NCBI GenBank assembly: GCA_038030265.1
Contig: CM075941.1
Span: 9,424,001-9,488,000, forward strand
Origin: Corythucha ciliata
Taxonomy: Eukaryota; Arthropoda; Insecta; Hemiptera; Tingidae
Reading direction: 5' to 3'
Length of the DNA stretch: 64,000 nucleotides
Positions 46,054-57,900 of the stretch are shown here, one piece after another (position 1 is the first letter of the stretch; each line of letters begins with the position of its first letter). The notes under the pieces are model-generated. The model was given only the letters and a program-made list of their open reading frames with translations, did no database searches and was not told the origin of the DNA. Both the position numbers and the translations under genes were made by a program.

Positions 46054-47130
46054 GTTGTCCATTTTATGAGGAAATTGTCAATTTTATGAGAAAATCGTGA
46101 ATTTTATGAGGAAATTGTACTTTTCATAAGGAAATTGTCAATTTTATGATGAAGTTGTCAATTTTTTTAGGAAATTGTATGTTTCATGAAGAAATTGTCA
46201 ATTTTATGAGGAAATTGTCAATTTTCGAGGAAATAATCAATTTCATAGAGAAATTGTCAATTTTATGATGAAATTAACAATTTTATAAGGAAATCGTGCA
46301 TTTTATTAGGGAATTGTCAATTTTATGAGGAAATTGTCAATTTTATGAGGAAATTGTCAATTTTAAAAGGAAATTGTCAATTTACGAGGAAATAAACATT
46401 TTATAGAGAAATTGTCTTTTTGTGTGAGGAAATTGGCAATTTTAAGAGGAACTTGCCACTTTTATGAGGAAATTGACAATTTTATAGGGAAATCGTCATT
46501 TATATGAGAAAATTATAAATTCTATGAGGAAATTGTCAATTTTAAGAGGAAATTGTCACTTTTATACAGAAATGGACAATTTTATGTAGAAATTGTCTAT
46601 TTTATGAGGAAATTGTCAATTTTATAAGGAAATTTTCAACTTTATGAGGAAATAGTCAATTTTATGAGAAAAATGTTGGTTTTTTGAGGACATTAATGGT
46701 TTTATGAGCAATTACTGTCTATTTCATTGAGTAAATATTATCAATTTTATAGGGAAATTTCCTATTTTATGAGGAAATTGCCAATTTTACAAGGAAATTC
46801 TCAATTTTATCTAGAAATTGCATATTTTATGGGGAAATTGTATATTTTCTGAGAAAATAATTAATTTTATGGAGACATTGTCCATATTATGAGGAAATTG
46901 TCAATTTTATGAGAAAATCGTAAATTTTATGAGGAAATTGTACGTTTCATAAGGAAATTGTCAATTCTATGAGCAAGTGGTCAATTTTTTTAGGATATTG
47001 TCGATTTTTAAATGAAATTGTCAATTTTAAGAGGAAAGTGTCTATTTTATGAGGAACTTTTCAATTTTATCAGGAAATTTTCAATTTTATCAGGACATTT
47101 GCAATTTCATGATGAGACTGTAAATTGTAT
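46054..47130. repeat. 20-bp satellite, right part
   Basis: Unit near ATTTTATGAGGAAATTGTCA, about 50 units with substitutions and one- or two-base indels. A stretch at 46745-46880 matches 35690-35879 closely (AGGGAAATTCTCAATTTTAT.. then TATTTTCTGAGAAAATAATC), so a segment spanning several units has been duplicated. Confidence 0.85.
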
Positions 47131-47850
47131 GAACTGCTGCTTTCGGGAAGTTTGTTTGCCATTTAACTAATTTCGCTGGTTTTTCGGTCAGTGACCGATT
47201 GCGCCGATTTTTCGCACTAAGAACCGTTTTTAGCTGGTTTCACTGAATAAAAAAGTAATTTCCCCGATTTCGCTCACTAAGAAAATCAAATTTTAGGGTT
47301 AAAATCGAAGGCTAGCCTTCGATAATAGAGCTTCCCCTACATCACAGCTCACTTCATACGGCGGGAGGCATATTTATGCCAAACTAATAGTTCACGTTAC
47401 GTAGGTAGTTGTTGAGTGTTGTTGTTTTTTTTGCCGGCCTTAGGGTTTCCTTAATTTTCCAATGTTTCAATAATCAGAGACTAAGAACTATGTCTGTCTA
47501 CACACGTGTGTGTAAACTATGAAGAGTGAATTATCAGGCGCAAGAAAGGTCTGTTTTACTTCCACTAAGAAGGGTTAAGCCCCCAGGTACATGGGCTGTA
47601 ACTCTATGATTTGTTCCTTGGGCCGTAGGTGCGTATACTAGGAATTCAAAAATGTCTGGGGATTTCAATTAAACGTGCGAAAATACACGTTTATTTCTCC
47701 CCGAGAAGGCGAGAACCGTTGTTTTTTAATTGTTTTGTTCCGCATAAAATCTTTCATTTATAATCCTCCGGATCATTTTTCCCCTTTGGCTTTTCTACTA
47801 TTGTAAAAAATCAAGAGTCTTAAAGGCTTTCGTTTAAAATAATGTTTCTT
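47131..47850. other. Family C remnants; no gene
   Basis: 47160-47290 has TTTCGCTCACTAAG-type phrases (family C). The remainder to 47850 is unique A/T-rich sequence downstream of the lebercilin-like gene. Confidence 0.35.
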
Positions 47851-47856
47851 TTTATT
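47851..47856 (-). promoter_or_regulatory. Polyadenylation signal of the lebercilin-like gene
   Basis: AATAAA on the minus strand, 50 bases after the stop codon at 47907-47909. Confidence 0.6.
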
Positions 47857-47906
47857 ACACAAAGATTGGGTCTTCTCGTACAACTCATCACATCTATCTT
47901 TGGTTT

Positions 47907-48941
47907 TCAGCTGTCAGCTAACGGGACCAAATCACTTTCCCCGAAAATTTTCTTGATTAAATCCGACTTCGACTTGATTCCAGGACGCGAATGGTGGCAA
48001 ATGTGCGGGTGTCCGTTGTTGCCCGCGTCTTTCAACAGAGACAGGTCGCTTCCCGTTACCACTTCATCGTCTTTGAATTGACGCCCGTCAATTTCTTGAA
48101 GAGCTTCGAGAAGTTTACTCTTTTCATGTTCAGGAAGACTGTAATCATCGTGAGAGCGACATTTGACGGAGATTTCAATTTGTTGCATCGCAGCGTCGTC
48201 ATTCGAGGGAGTCAACTTTTTCTGAATGGCGCTCCAAGAGACGTCGTCCGCCACGGTAACTGTATCGGCCGAATGTTCTTGAGCGGGCTCGTCAATGATA
48301 CCCGTCCAGGCTTTGCTAATCATTTTGTCAATTTCATTTTCTATGCTCGAACGGAAATTCGAGGGTTTGGATTTGAGATCAGTTGTCGAAGACGAAGTTG
48401 ATATCTCCGTCCTTTCAGGGAGGATTTTCATAATTTCCTCCATTTCTTTTTCAATTTCCTCCCTCATTGAAGGGAGGGATCCATCGTGGGATTTGTAAAA
48501 ATTCATTTTCCTCGCAAATTTCGAATGAACATTCTCACAAGGATCATGATTCGAGACGTCGTCATCATCATCCGATGTTGTATACGACTCACTCTCTTGA
48601 TCATTGTCATTCATCGTCGTCCGACTCGTCAAGTGTTTCCTCAGCGAGTCAGTCGATGAGTCACTCAAGTCACCCGTGTCGACGACTGTGTCAGGTTGGC
48701 GAATGCTAACCTTGTTCGTCGCACCGACTCTACCGTTACTTGTTGTACACGATGAGCTGACCGAATGTTTTGTACCGTCTCGCACGGTGAATTTGATGTG
48801 TTTATTTCGAGTAATGGAATTACCAGGGGGGTTTTGTGAGTTCACGTTGACGACTGGTGATGACTTTGAGTTAGCGTGAACTATATTCAGTTGTCGTTCG
48901 TGTTCTTCGAAAGAGGACGTGGAACTGAAGTCATCGTGGTC
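47907..48941 (-). CDS. LCA5-like: Last exon of the lebercilin-like gene
   Basis: 1035 bases behind the acceptor tttgtag|GAC, 344 residues. It is polar and Ser/Asp-rich (DLSDSSTDSLRKHL, SESYTTSDDDDDVSNHD), with a short predicted helix (MREEIEKEMEEIMKILPERT), a second charged helix (EHEKSKLLEALQEIDG) and a late SDLIKKIFGESD. Such disordered tails are typical of the family. Linkage to the coiled-coil exons rests on matching phase and strand through exon 7, because the separating intron is long. It could in principle be a separate gene. Confidence 0.75.
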   Translation of the reverse strand, partial: DHDDFSSTSSFEEHERQLNIVHANSKSSPVVNVNSQNPPGNSITRNKHIKFTVRDGTKHSVSSSCTTSNGRVGATNKVSIRQPDTVVDTGDLSDSSTDSLRKHLTSRTTMNDNDQESESYTTSDDDDDVSNHDPCENVHSKFARKMNFYKSHDGSLPSMREEIEKEMEEIMKILPERTEISTSSSTTDLKSKPSNFRSSIENEIDKMISKAWTGIIDEPAQEHSADTVTVADDVSWSAIQKKLTPSNDDAAMQQIEISVKCRSHDDYSLPEHEKSKLLEALQEIDGRQFKDDEVVTGSDLSLLKDAGNNGHPHICHHSRPGIKSKSDLIKKIFGESDLVPLADS

Positions 48942-51900
48942 CTACAAACACAAAAAGATGGAGAAATTAGGCTATCACATATTATTGTGGTAAAACTAAA
49001 GGATAAATAATTCAGTACGTAAAGAGAGGAAACATTCTTTTAATCCTACTTTATGCCGACTAGTTTCGGGGTATGCACCCTATTATCAAGGCACCCACTA
49101 GAAAAAACTTAAAGGAGATATTCACAGCAAATTAGTCTTGATTTTTTAAGAATAACTAAAAAACTAGACGGCAAGAAGTATGAATAAAAAAACGTTTCAA
49201 CTCAATAAAGTCATTTAAATTCAATTAAAGTTAATTATACCATTCAAAAACATTCAGAAAACAAATAAAATTATTAATTCAGTATTAGTACTAACGAATG
49301 CTGGTTGTTCTTGATTAGTTGACGAAGTGTTTCCATTCAAGCCAGTTTCAGACACGGCGTTTCTTTGTTTTTGATCGGAAACTGCTGAACGGGAGGGTGT
49401 AGGCAGAGACATCCTCGATTTATTCTTAATTTGCATTATGTCCACCCTGCGATTAGGTGAAATGTGTCGAAGCTTGGTCTTGCCCTGGGGATCATACGTG
49501 AGGGTTGAAAATATGATTAATATGACATGTTTTGGTATGGTGCGTGAAGATAGAGGGACATGAGACAAAGCTGTTACTTAGGCGGCCCATAGAATGTTGG
49601 AGATACTTAATCAATTACTGCCACAAAAGCGTGTAGCTAAGCTGTTTTCTTTTCCATAAGTGCTTGGTATGAATTCTATCAAGCAATCTCCCCAATACGC
49701 TATTTTTGATGGCGGATACAATTATGACGTAATGTCCTCAACGATAAGGGCTGCTCAAGCGGACACCTCAAGGGGGAGGTGCTCAAGGGCTGAGAGCCAG
49801 AAAACAGTTTAAAAAGTAACAAATCTCCGTCTTTCACAAGAGTACACATGCGCATGAGTGTGAATAACCATGTTTTGACTATAAGCCCTAGCCCCCTACA
49901 CTCCAGCCAGGCGCGCGATAAGGCCAGGAGCCGGCCATGTGCCCGTCGGGTGCCGACTAAGGCCCCCCCCCCCACCGGGAGCGGCGAATATCATTGTACA
50001 GCCTACAGGTGCACAACACATGCTCGGCGGTCTCCTCCTCCTCACCACAGGGGCGATAAGGAGAGTCCCACCACCGGAAGAACCAGAGCTTTCCATTGAA
50101 TGAGCCATGCCCGGTCAGGACCAACATGGCTGCATGCTCAAGGGTAAACCACTTGGCACGCCCCAGTCGAGTCCGGACATCAGGCAAGAACCCGAACAAC
50201 CGGCGTCCTGTGCTACTGCCAGCCCAGCGCTCCTGCCAAGCCTCAAAACCACTAATTGATCGAGCAGGCGGAGCCCCCACGTGCGGCTCTCCACACTCAT
50301 CCTACCGAAGGCGGATGTGCTCGGCCCAGTCGCTCCGACACCGCACCAGCTCTATAGGTCGCCTTGGGCTTGTCAGCGCCTGTGCACTCACGCATCGAGC
50401 AGGAGGTCGGCCGAAGTGGTCCCTAACAAGATCTGTAGAGCGTCCGAGCTAACAGTCCGGTAAGCCCTAGCCAACCGGATAAGTGCCTGCCGGTGAAGAC
50501 CTTTAACCGCTGCACCTTGGTGGGGCGGTACCACCAATATGTCGTGCCATACAGGAGCGTTATGATCACCACCGTCCTGTAATAATTGACGCGACACTAG
50601 TAGTCAGCACCTCACACGTTCCCAAACGCCCTCTCCAATTTACCACGAACCACCTCCAACTGCTGCCCAGAACCCCGATACTCATTTATTTCCACACCAA
50701 GCTAACGGTGCCCTTCCCGACCTCCGCCAAAAGCACTCCCCGGTAGGCCAAAACCAGCCGTTCCTCTCTCCTCGGCTTCCCCCACAAAAAGACCAATTTG
50801 GTCTTTGGCGCGGCGAGAGCCAGACGCGCTTCCCCACACCACATCCTCCACTACCGCCATCAGGAGCCTCACGATCTCCCGGTGAAGCTCCTCGAGCCAC
50901 GACCACCGCCAGGTCGTCTACTTACCCCCCTCCTGTAATAAGGCTCACATGGGCCCCGCAAGGAAGCGAGGTTCCAGAGCGCAGCCGGGAGCACCGACCC
51001 TTGCGGGCAGCCCCTGGACAGCTCGGCTTCAACCTCACAATTCCCATACCTGAGACGAACGCCGCGGGACGCGAAGTACAAGGACGCCAATCTAAAACGG
51101 CAAGGATCAGGCGCCTCCAACAGCTTACTCTCACTGGGAAGGAGGCTTATAGGTCTGTAGCTACCCGGGTGCGTCGGGTCACGGTCCGGTGACTTAAGGA
51201 GTAACCGAACGAGGGCCGTCCGCCACCCCACCGGAAAGTACCCCACCGAGAGACAGGGGTTGAAGAGGCCCCGATACGCCTCAATCACATCCGTCGGCAG
51301 CTTCCTCAGCATTTCATTTGACACCCTGGCGAGTCTGGGTGCCCGCCCCAAAGTCAACCTCCTTAACGCCTCCTCCATCTCTTCCTCCGAAAACCAAGGG
51401 CTTCCCGCCGTTTAAACGGGGACCCTCGATTCATCCCTCACCAGCCTCTCCCCAGGGCTATCCTCCTCGGAGGCATCACGCGGGAAGATACCCCTCAGAA
51501 GTATCCTCAGGGTGTCCTACTCGGAACCTCCACCGCGACCCGCTTCAATGAACGGGAGGACATCCGTGGATTTAAGCCTCCCTGCCGCCACCCGGTAGGG
51601 GACACCCCACGGTTTCACCGACAGGCCCTCCTCCACGAACGCTCTCCAGGAAGCTCTGTTCGACCTCCTGACTGCCCTGCTAAGTTCCCTCCTGGCAGAG
51701 ACGTACCGCTCCTTATTGGCGCTGTCCCTGCCAGGGCCCCATCGTCCTTTGGAAGGCACGGGCGGAGCCGCCGAGGCATGACAACCACCTCCAGCGCGCT
51801 GAAGGCTTCATCAAGGAGTGCCTCGTCCACGGCTCGTGGTGCGGGGCACCCCAGGTCAGTCTCCACTAGCCCTCTCCATGCCTGGCCGTAGACAAGTCGG

Positions 51901-54900
51901 GCCGAGCGACGCTCCGAAGAGTCAGCCCCCTCCCCGACCACCATCACCAAAGAGATTGAGGCAGTGGTCGGCGGAGGTCTCCTCACACAGAACTCCACCG
52001 CCCCCCCCCCCCACTTGTGGCACTGGTGAACCCGCCGTCGATCTAGGATTTGCTCATAGAAAGGGCTTGGGAAATTGCGTGTTTCGCTCTCCTAAAAATG
52101 TCTCGCCAGCCATTCACTGCCTAAATCAACGAAATAATTTTTGACGGAAGCCTCTTCTCACTTTATTATTTCCTAATACGAAAGATTGAAAATCGCCGCA
52201 CTAAACTTTAAAAAAAATGGGCAAAATCATCGTTTTTGACAAAATATGGTTCCCAACGAATTAGCCAAACCATATGACTATTCCCTCCATAAAACGGATA
52301 AACTGACTGTAATCGCGCCCCAAAGTGGCAAAACTGACGATTAGTGTCTTGCAAAGGGCTGAACGGACTATGTTTGCGCCCTAAAAATTTCCAAACCGGA
52401 AATTCCCGCTTTAAAAATAGCCAAACGGACGGTCAAGTGCCCGTGACGATTCTTGCAGCTCTGAAAACGAATAAATCAAACATTCGCGCGCCAAAAATTG
52501 CCAATTACTGACCATTCGCGTTTCAAAAACGGGGGGCAAAACTGACTATACGCGACCTGAAAATGCCTAAAAAGACTATTTCTGCGTGCAAAGAATGGTC
52601 AAACTGACCATTCGCGTCTTTGGCTTGACATGACTATAATACGCGCCCTTAAAAAGTGGCAAAACTGACGATTCGCGCTCAAAAAATTGTCAAACTGACT
52701 TAAGTGTCTCAAGTTCACGTCTAAAAATGCCTGAACAGGATGATTCCTGCTCTGAAAGTGGCCAAAACTGATCAATTTGCGCGTAGAAAATGGCTAAACA
52801 TGCATTGCCTGGTGATTATCGCTCTAAAAACGGCAAAACTGACCATTCTGAAAATATCGCAATGGCTAATTTTCAATCCTTGTACAAATTACCTGACAAT
52901 TTGCCCCTTAGAAATGGCAAACTGACGATTCGCACCATACAAAATGGCGAAACTATGTGGTGTGGGGCTCAGCGCTCCCCCAATCCGATGTTTGAGGAAT
53001 CGAGAAAAATTGACTTCGTCCTCCTGGTTGGTCTTTTTGGGTGGTTAAAACCCGAGAAATTTGGTTGTTTGGAATCGTAATCCTCGAAATTTGGGCTTTG
53101 AAAGGCTAACCCCCTCGAAAATTAAATATTTTAATGTGCTCAATGGGCATATTGGCTCACGCAGAGGGGAAAGCACATTTCACAGCCACTGGCGGACCTA
53201 CACACCGATCGGAGGCCGGGGCGGATAACTCTATGAGGCTCCTCAGTATCTGTATTAGTGTTTTTTCTCTTTTTTAGCCACAAATAAGTTGCATTCAGAA
53301 GCCGAGAATCGGCGTATTTTCTCATTTGGCACATTAGAGCGCCTTCTCAATTTTATCTGCTTAAGGATTATTTTCTCTATTTTAGCCGTGAATTTGCTTC
53401 CAGAAGGCACACATTTTCTCAATTTTAGCCGTCAGAATTGCGATTTTCGTGGGCTCGTTCGAATATTTAGCCACACTGCAGTTTGCTGGCCACCAGTAAC
53501 CAAAGTCGGATGGGCTGAAAATCGTCGAAAAGAGCCAAGTCACTGTCCAATTGTATACCAAAACTCCTTTTCACGTACCTAAATCTATTAACATGAACCT
53601 AAAACTCATTTAAGCTTTTCGGGGACCCTCTCTGATAGGTGGGCCTGGGTGGTCCGCCCCCTCGCAATTGCCTCCCTCGGTACGCTATACTGTTCACGGC
53701 ACACTCTTGCTCTATCACATTAAGTTTCTGCTCAGAAATAGTGTGAATACGTCATTTTATGGCAGACGTAGCCGATTTAGCTTATAACACGTCATTTATC
53801 TAGTAGAACTGTGTCCTTAGGACTCAAATTACCCCGGAAAATTAACCCAGGAACAAGAGAATTTCATGAAGAGGCAGTAAATCGATTTGCGCCTTGATAA
53901 TGGTTCAACTAGTTCGTACTCTAACTAAAAAAAAGTACTTTTCCGTGGAGTGCCACGAGTTAGCGATTTTTCTCAATTTTGACGTAAATTAGCGCTTTTT
54001 GCTAATTGGCTGCAAAGTTGCCTCCGGAAGCCTCGGCTTGCCATTTTCTCAATTTTCTGTGAATTAGAAAATTTTCTCAATTTAACCCCCAATTCTCAAT
54101 TTATCATGATTATAACCACTCATAAGCGTTTTTCCTCATTTCGGCCGCTAAAATTATAGATTTTTATACCTTTCAGCCACGAATTAGAGTTTTCCCCCAA
54201 TTTTCGTCGCGAACTACGTAAAGCTTTTTCTGAATTTGGCTGTGAATTAGCGATTTTTTCACTTTCTGGCACAAAGCTACCTTTAGAAGCTGCGAACTTA
54301 GGTTTTGTCCATTTAAATAGAAAATTAGCGTTTTTCCTCACTTCAGCGATTCTCAATTTCATCGGTGCATTAGCGATTTTTCGCCATTTTAGCGGTGAAT
54401 TAGCGTTTTTTTCTGAGTTTTTGCGGTGAGTTCGTATTTTTCTCGATTTTAACCGCTAATGAGCCATTTTTCTCAATTTCATTCATGAATTAGCGCTTTT
54501 TCTGTATTTTATTCGCGGAAGCTTTAAGGAAACATGAGCCACAAAGCATCGCTTTTTCTCACTTCTGTCCGTGAATTAGTAGCGTGCCGAGACAGGGGTG
54601 AGGGGACCGGATCGCCGCGGGCTCCCTATGTGGGCCTAAAAATGTGAATATTAAGAATCCATAGCTATGTGTCCACTTGTGCGCTTTGGTCTTCCTCTTT
54701 CAATTCAACACGCCTTTCAACTTTCAACAACGCATGCGTCCAAGCTATGCACGCAATTTCTGATATCCTTCCAGCTTTTTGAGGCATGCAATAACGCATT
54801 CCTCACGTTCAACACATCGCCTGCTATGACGCAAGCGAAAAGGCACAAGTGAAGACATAGCTTATGTTCATGTTTGTAAATACGTGAAAACGAGTTTTTG

Positions 54901-57900
54901 GCATGCAGTTCGACAGCGATATTGGCTCCTTTCGACGATTTTCAATCCATCCGACCCAGGATGGAGTGCTTGCAGGTGATCAGCAAGGAGTGTAGCTGAA
55001 TAATCCATTTAGCCCACAAAAGCGCTTATTCTGAAGGCTCAAATTGAGAGAAAACGCAGCCTTCTGGGGGTAATTTCGCGGCTAAACTAGAGAGAATACG
55101 CTGCTCCTCAGTTTGTTTTTCTTAGTTCCGTAATCGGATAAAGACGAGAAGGCGTACTAATATGATATTCTTGCAGGCAAGTACCAACGGCTGCAAAAAG
55201 TTGGGAAAAATCGCTAGTATTTGCGGCAAAACTGTTCAAAAGCCTTCATTCGTGGTATCTCGATGAAACATCCAGACCGAAATTGATAACAAAACGCTGA
55301 TTCGCGGTGTAGAGATGCCACTTTATGCCTAAAATGAAGAAAACACGCTAATTTGCAGTTGGTAAAATTGAGACGTGACGCAGTTTTTGCTTTTCCGCAA
55401 GCGCTAAAAGGAAAAAAAAAAAACAAAAAAAAAACGCTAAAGCTATACGATATAAAAAAATACGATAATTAGGGGCTAAAATTGAGACAAATGACAAGTT
55501 CGCATCTGAAATTGCGAAAAAATTGCCCGTTCGCGGATAAAAAAGTGAAAAACCACAATTCACAGCTAATTTTCGAAAAATGCTAATTCACGATCACGAC
55601 GGAAATTGAAAAGAATGGCTAATTAGCTGCTAAAATTTGGACACGCTAATCCACAGCAAACATTGAGAAAAATAGCTTCTCTATTGAAGTTTGACAAAAA
55701 GCGCTACTTAGCGGCTAAACTTGGAACAATCCAATGTCGCGGACTTAATTGAAAAGAATAGATAATTAATTGGCAGCTAAAATTTTGTAAAAAGTCCGAT
55801 AATTTGCGGATAGTCTATAAAAAACGTTCACTCGCGGATTCAAATGAAAAAAATCGGCTAATTCACGGCTAAAATTTAGTAATAACGCTGACTCGGGGCT
55901 AAAATTCAGCAAAATGCAATAATCTGTTGCTTCTGAAGGCAAACTTCGGACGTATACCGGGAAAAAAGCGCTGGTCTATAGCTAAAAGTTGAAAAAAAAA
56001 CAAAAAAAAAAAAATGCAGCCAATATTGAGAAATTAATTAATTAATTAGCGCGGCTGAAATCAACGAAAAACGCTGTACGTGCAGCTCAAAGTGCTAATT
56101 CACTGCTGAAAAGGTAAAAAATCGCTAATTTGCTGCAAAAATCGAGGAAAACTTCAATTCATGGCAAAGATTGAGAAAAATCGCTGACATGGGATAAAAA
56201 CGCTACTTCGCAGCTAAAATTGAGGAAAATCACCTATTCGCGGACAAAGTGTAGAGGAAAAGCTCGTTAATTTACGGCTAAAATTGAAAAAAAAAAACTT
56301 CAATTTTCGGCTATTTTATAGTTTTGAAATGTTCATAAGTCAAATGGGCTTCTTAGGTCATTTTTTCTCGTCCACCTTCCCTCTCCCCAGCTCATTTTGC
56401 TAGACGCGCCCCTAAGGACACGGCGCCCCTGCTGGTGGAAAAGAAAAAACTACACACAAAGATCACGATCTGCTTTGCTGAGCTGAATCTAACGAAGTAG
56501 TATGCCTCAGTCCTCGATCAAGTCCTAACGCGCCCAGTTCCCTAAAGATTGCAACGGGACCATAAAATCGGGATCGGTGCAGATTATAAGACAGCAAATT
56601 ATGGGGAAAATGTATGCAGCATGAGGGTGAGGCACAAACTGCTGTGGCAAGCCTTGTATTGTATGTGTATTCTGGGTGTTCTCAATGAGTGAATTTTGAA
56701 CCAACTGCTAAGCTATGCGCTATACAACAGCCTTGTGTCTTGAGTCATGGGTTTGTGACGTATATTAGTGGGACAAGAGAGAGAGAGAGAGAACGGTGAA
56801 GGGAAAACACTCATAGGAGACTCGGTGACTGGGGAGTACGGCGCGGGCCCGCCTGGCATGTCGGGGGTGGGGAGTAGCCCTTAAATAGGGAAGAACCGGC
56901 AGCAGCAAGGAGGGTTGGCCCACGCAAGTGTCACGCTCAGAGACTCGCGTGACCTCCGCAGCATCGGAGAGTCAGATCGGAAACTGGAAACGCGAAAGGA
57001 TAAGTCAGTATAGAAGTCAGACAAGTTCGTCACCGTCGTTGTGGTGCCTCATCCGAGGCCAGTCGTCTTCAGTCCCCGTCGTTGTGGTGCCTCATCCGAG
57101 GCCAGTCGTCTTCAGTCCCCGTCGTTGTGGTGCCTCATCCGAGGCCAGTCGTCTTCAGTCCCCGACGTTGTGGTGCCTCATCCGAGGACAGTCGTCTTCA
57201 GTCCCCGTCGTTGTGGTGCCTCATCCGAGGCCAGTCGTCTTCAGCCCCCGTCGTTGTGGTGCCTCATCCGAGGCCAGTCGTCTTCAGTTGCCATCGTCGT
57301 GCTGTCTCCCTTGAGACACCCCGGTTCCGTGACCGTCCGTCGGTGAGTCAAACTATTCTCTTTCCCTGGCATTGCCTAGTGGTTGCATGCGTCTGGCTCC
57401 CTAGCCCTCGGGAAACTTTCGGGCATTGGCCCGTTCTCTCTCTCTCGAATTGGGAGTATCAATCAAGTTCAATATTAGTTTTGTTGTCGTTCTTTATGAA
57501 AATCATCGTACATAATAAACATCGTTTTATGATATGTCGAGTAATTAAATCAGTCCTATCCTCCTCCTACACACCAATGAGCAAGGGCCCTCGCAATTAA
57601 AGGGTCGAAGCTAAAGAAAAGAATAGGGGAAGGGAGAGGGAAACGTCCCCCCTCCCCCTAACGTTTAACGTTACAGGTTGAAGGTTGTCCCGGTTTTAAG
57701 AAAACCCTACTTGATAGGTTTTCTCATTTGTCTCAGTGTACCTATAATAGGCCAGTTCCGGAATTCTGTAGGCTTACCTTAAGGACCATTACCGAGAAAA
57801 ATTAATCTGTAGTTACCAGTTTTCTCAGGAGGACTAGGATCCGTCAAAGAGTTAGGGGGGGGGGGCATCGGCCCTTCGGCCGCACTGGCCCTCCGGCCCT

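Noticed and set aside
57082..57600. 172-codon frame through the minisatellite as a protein with 43-residue repeats
   Set aside because: All three frames are open only because the unit is 43 bp; no start context, splice signals or bias favour any one of them.
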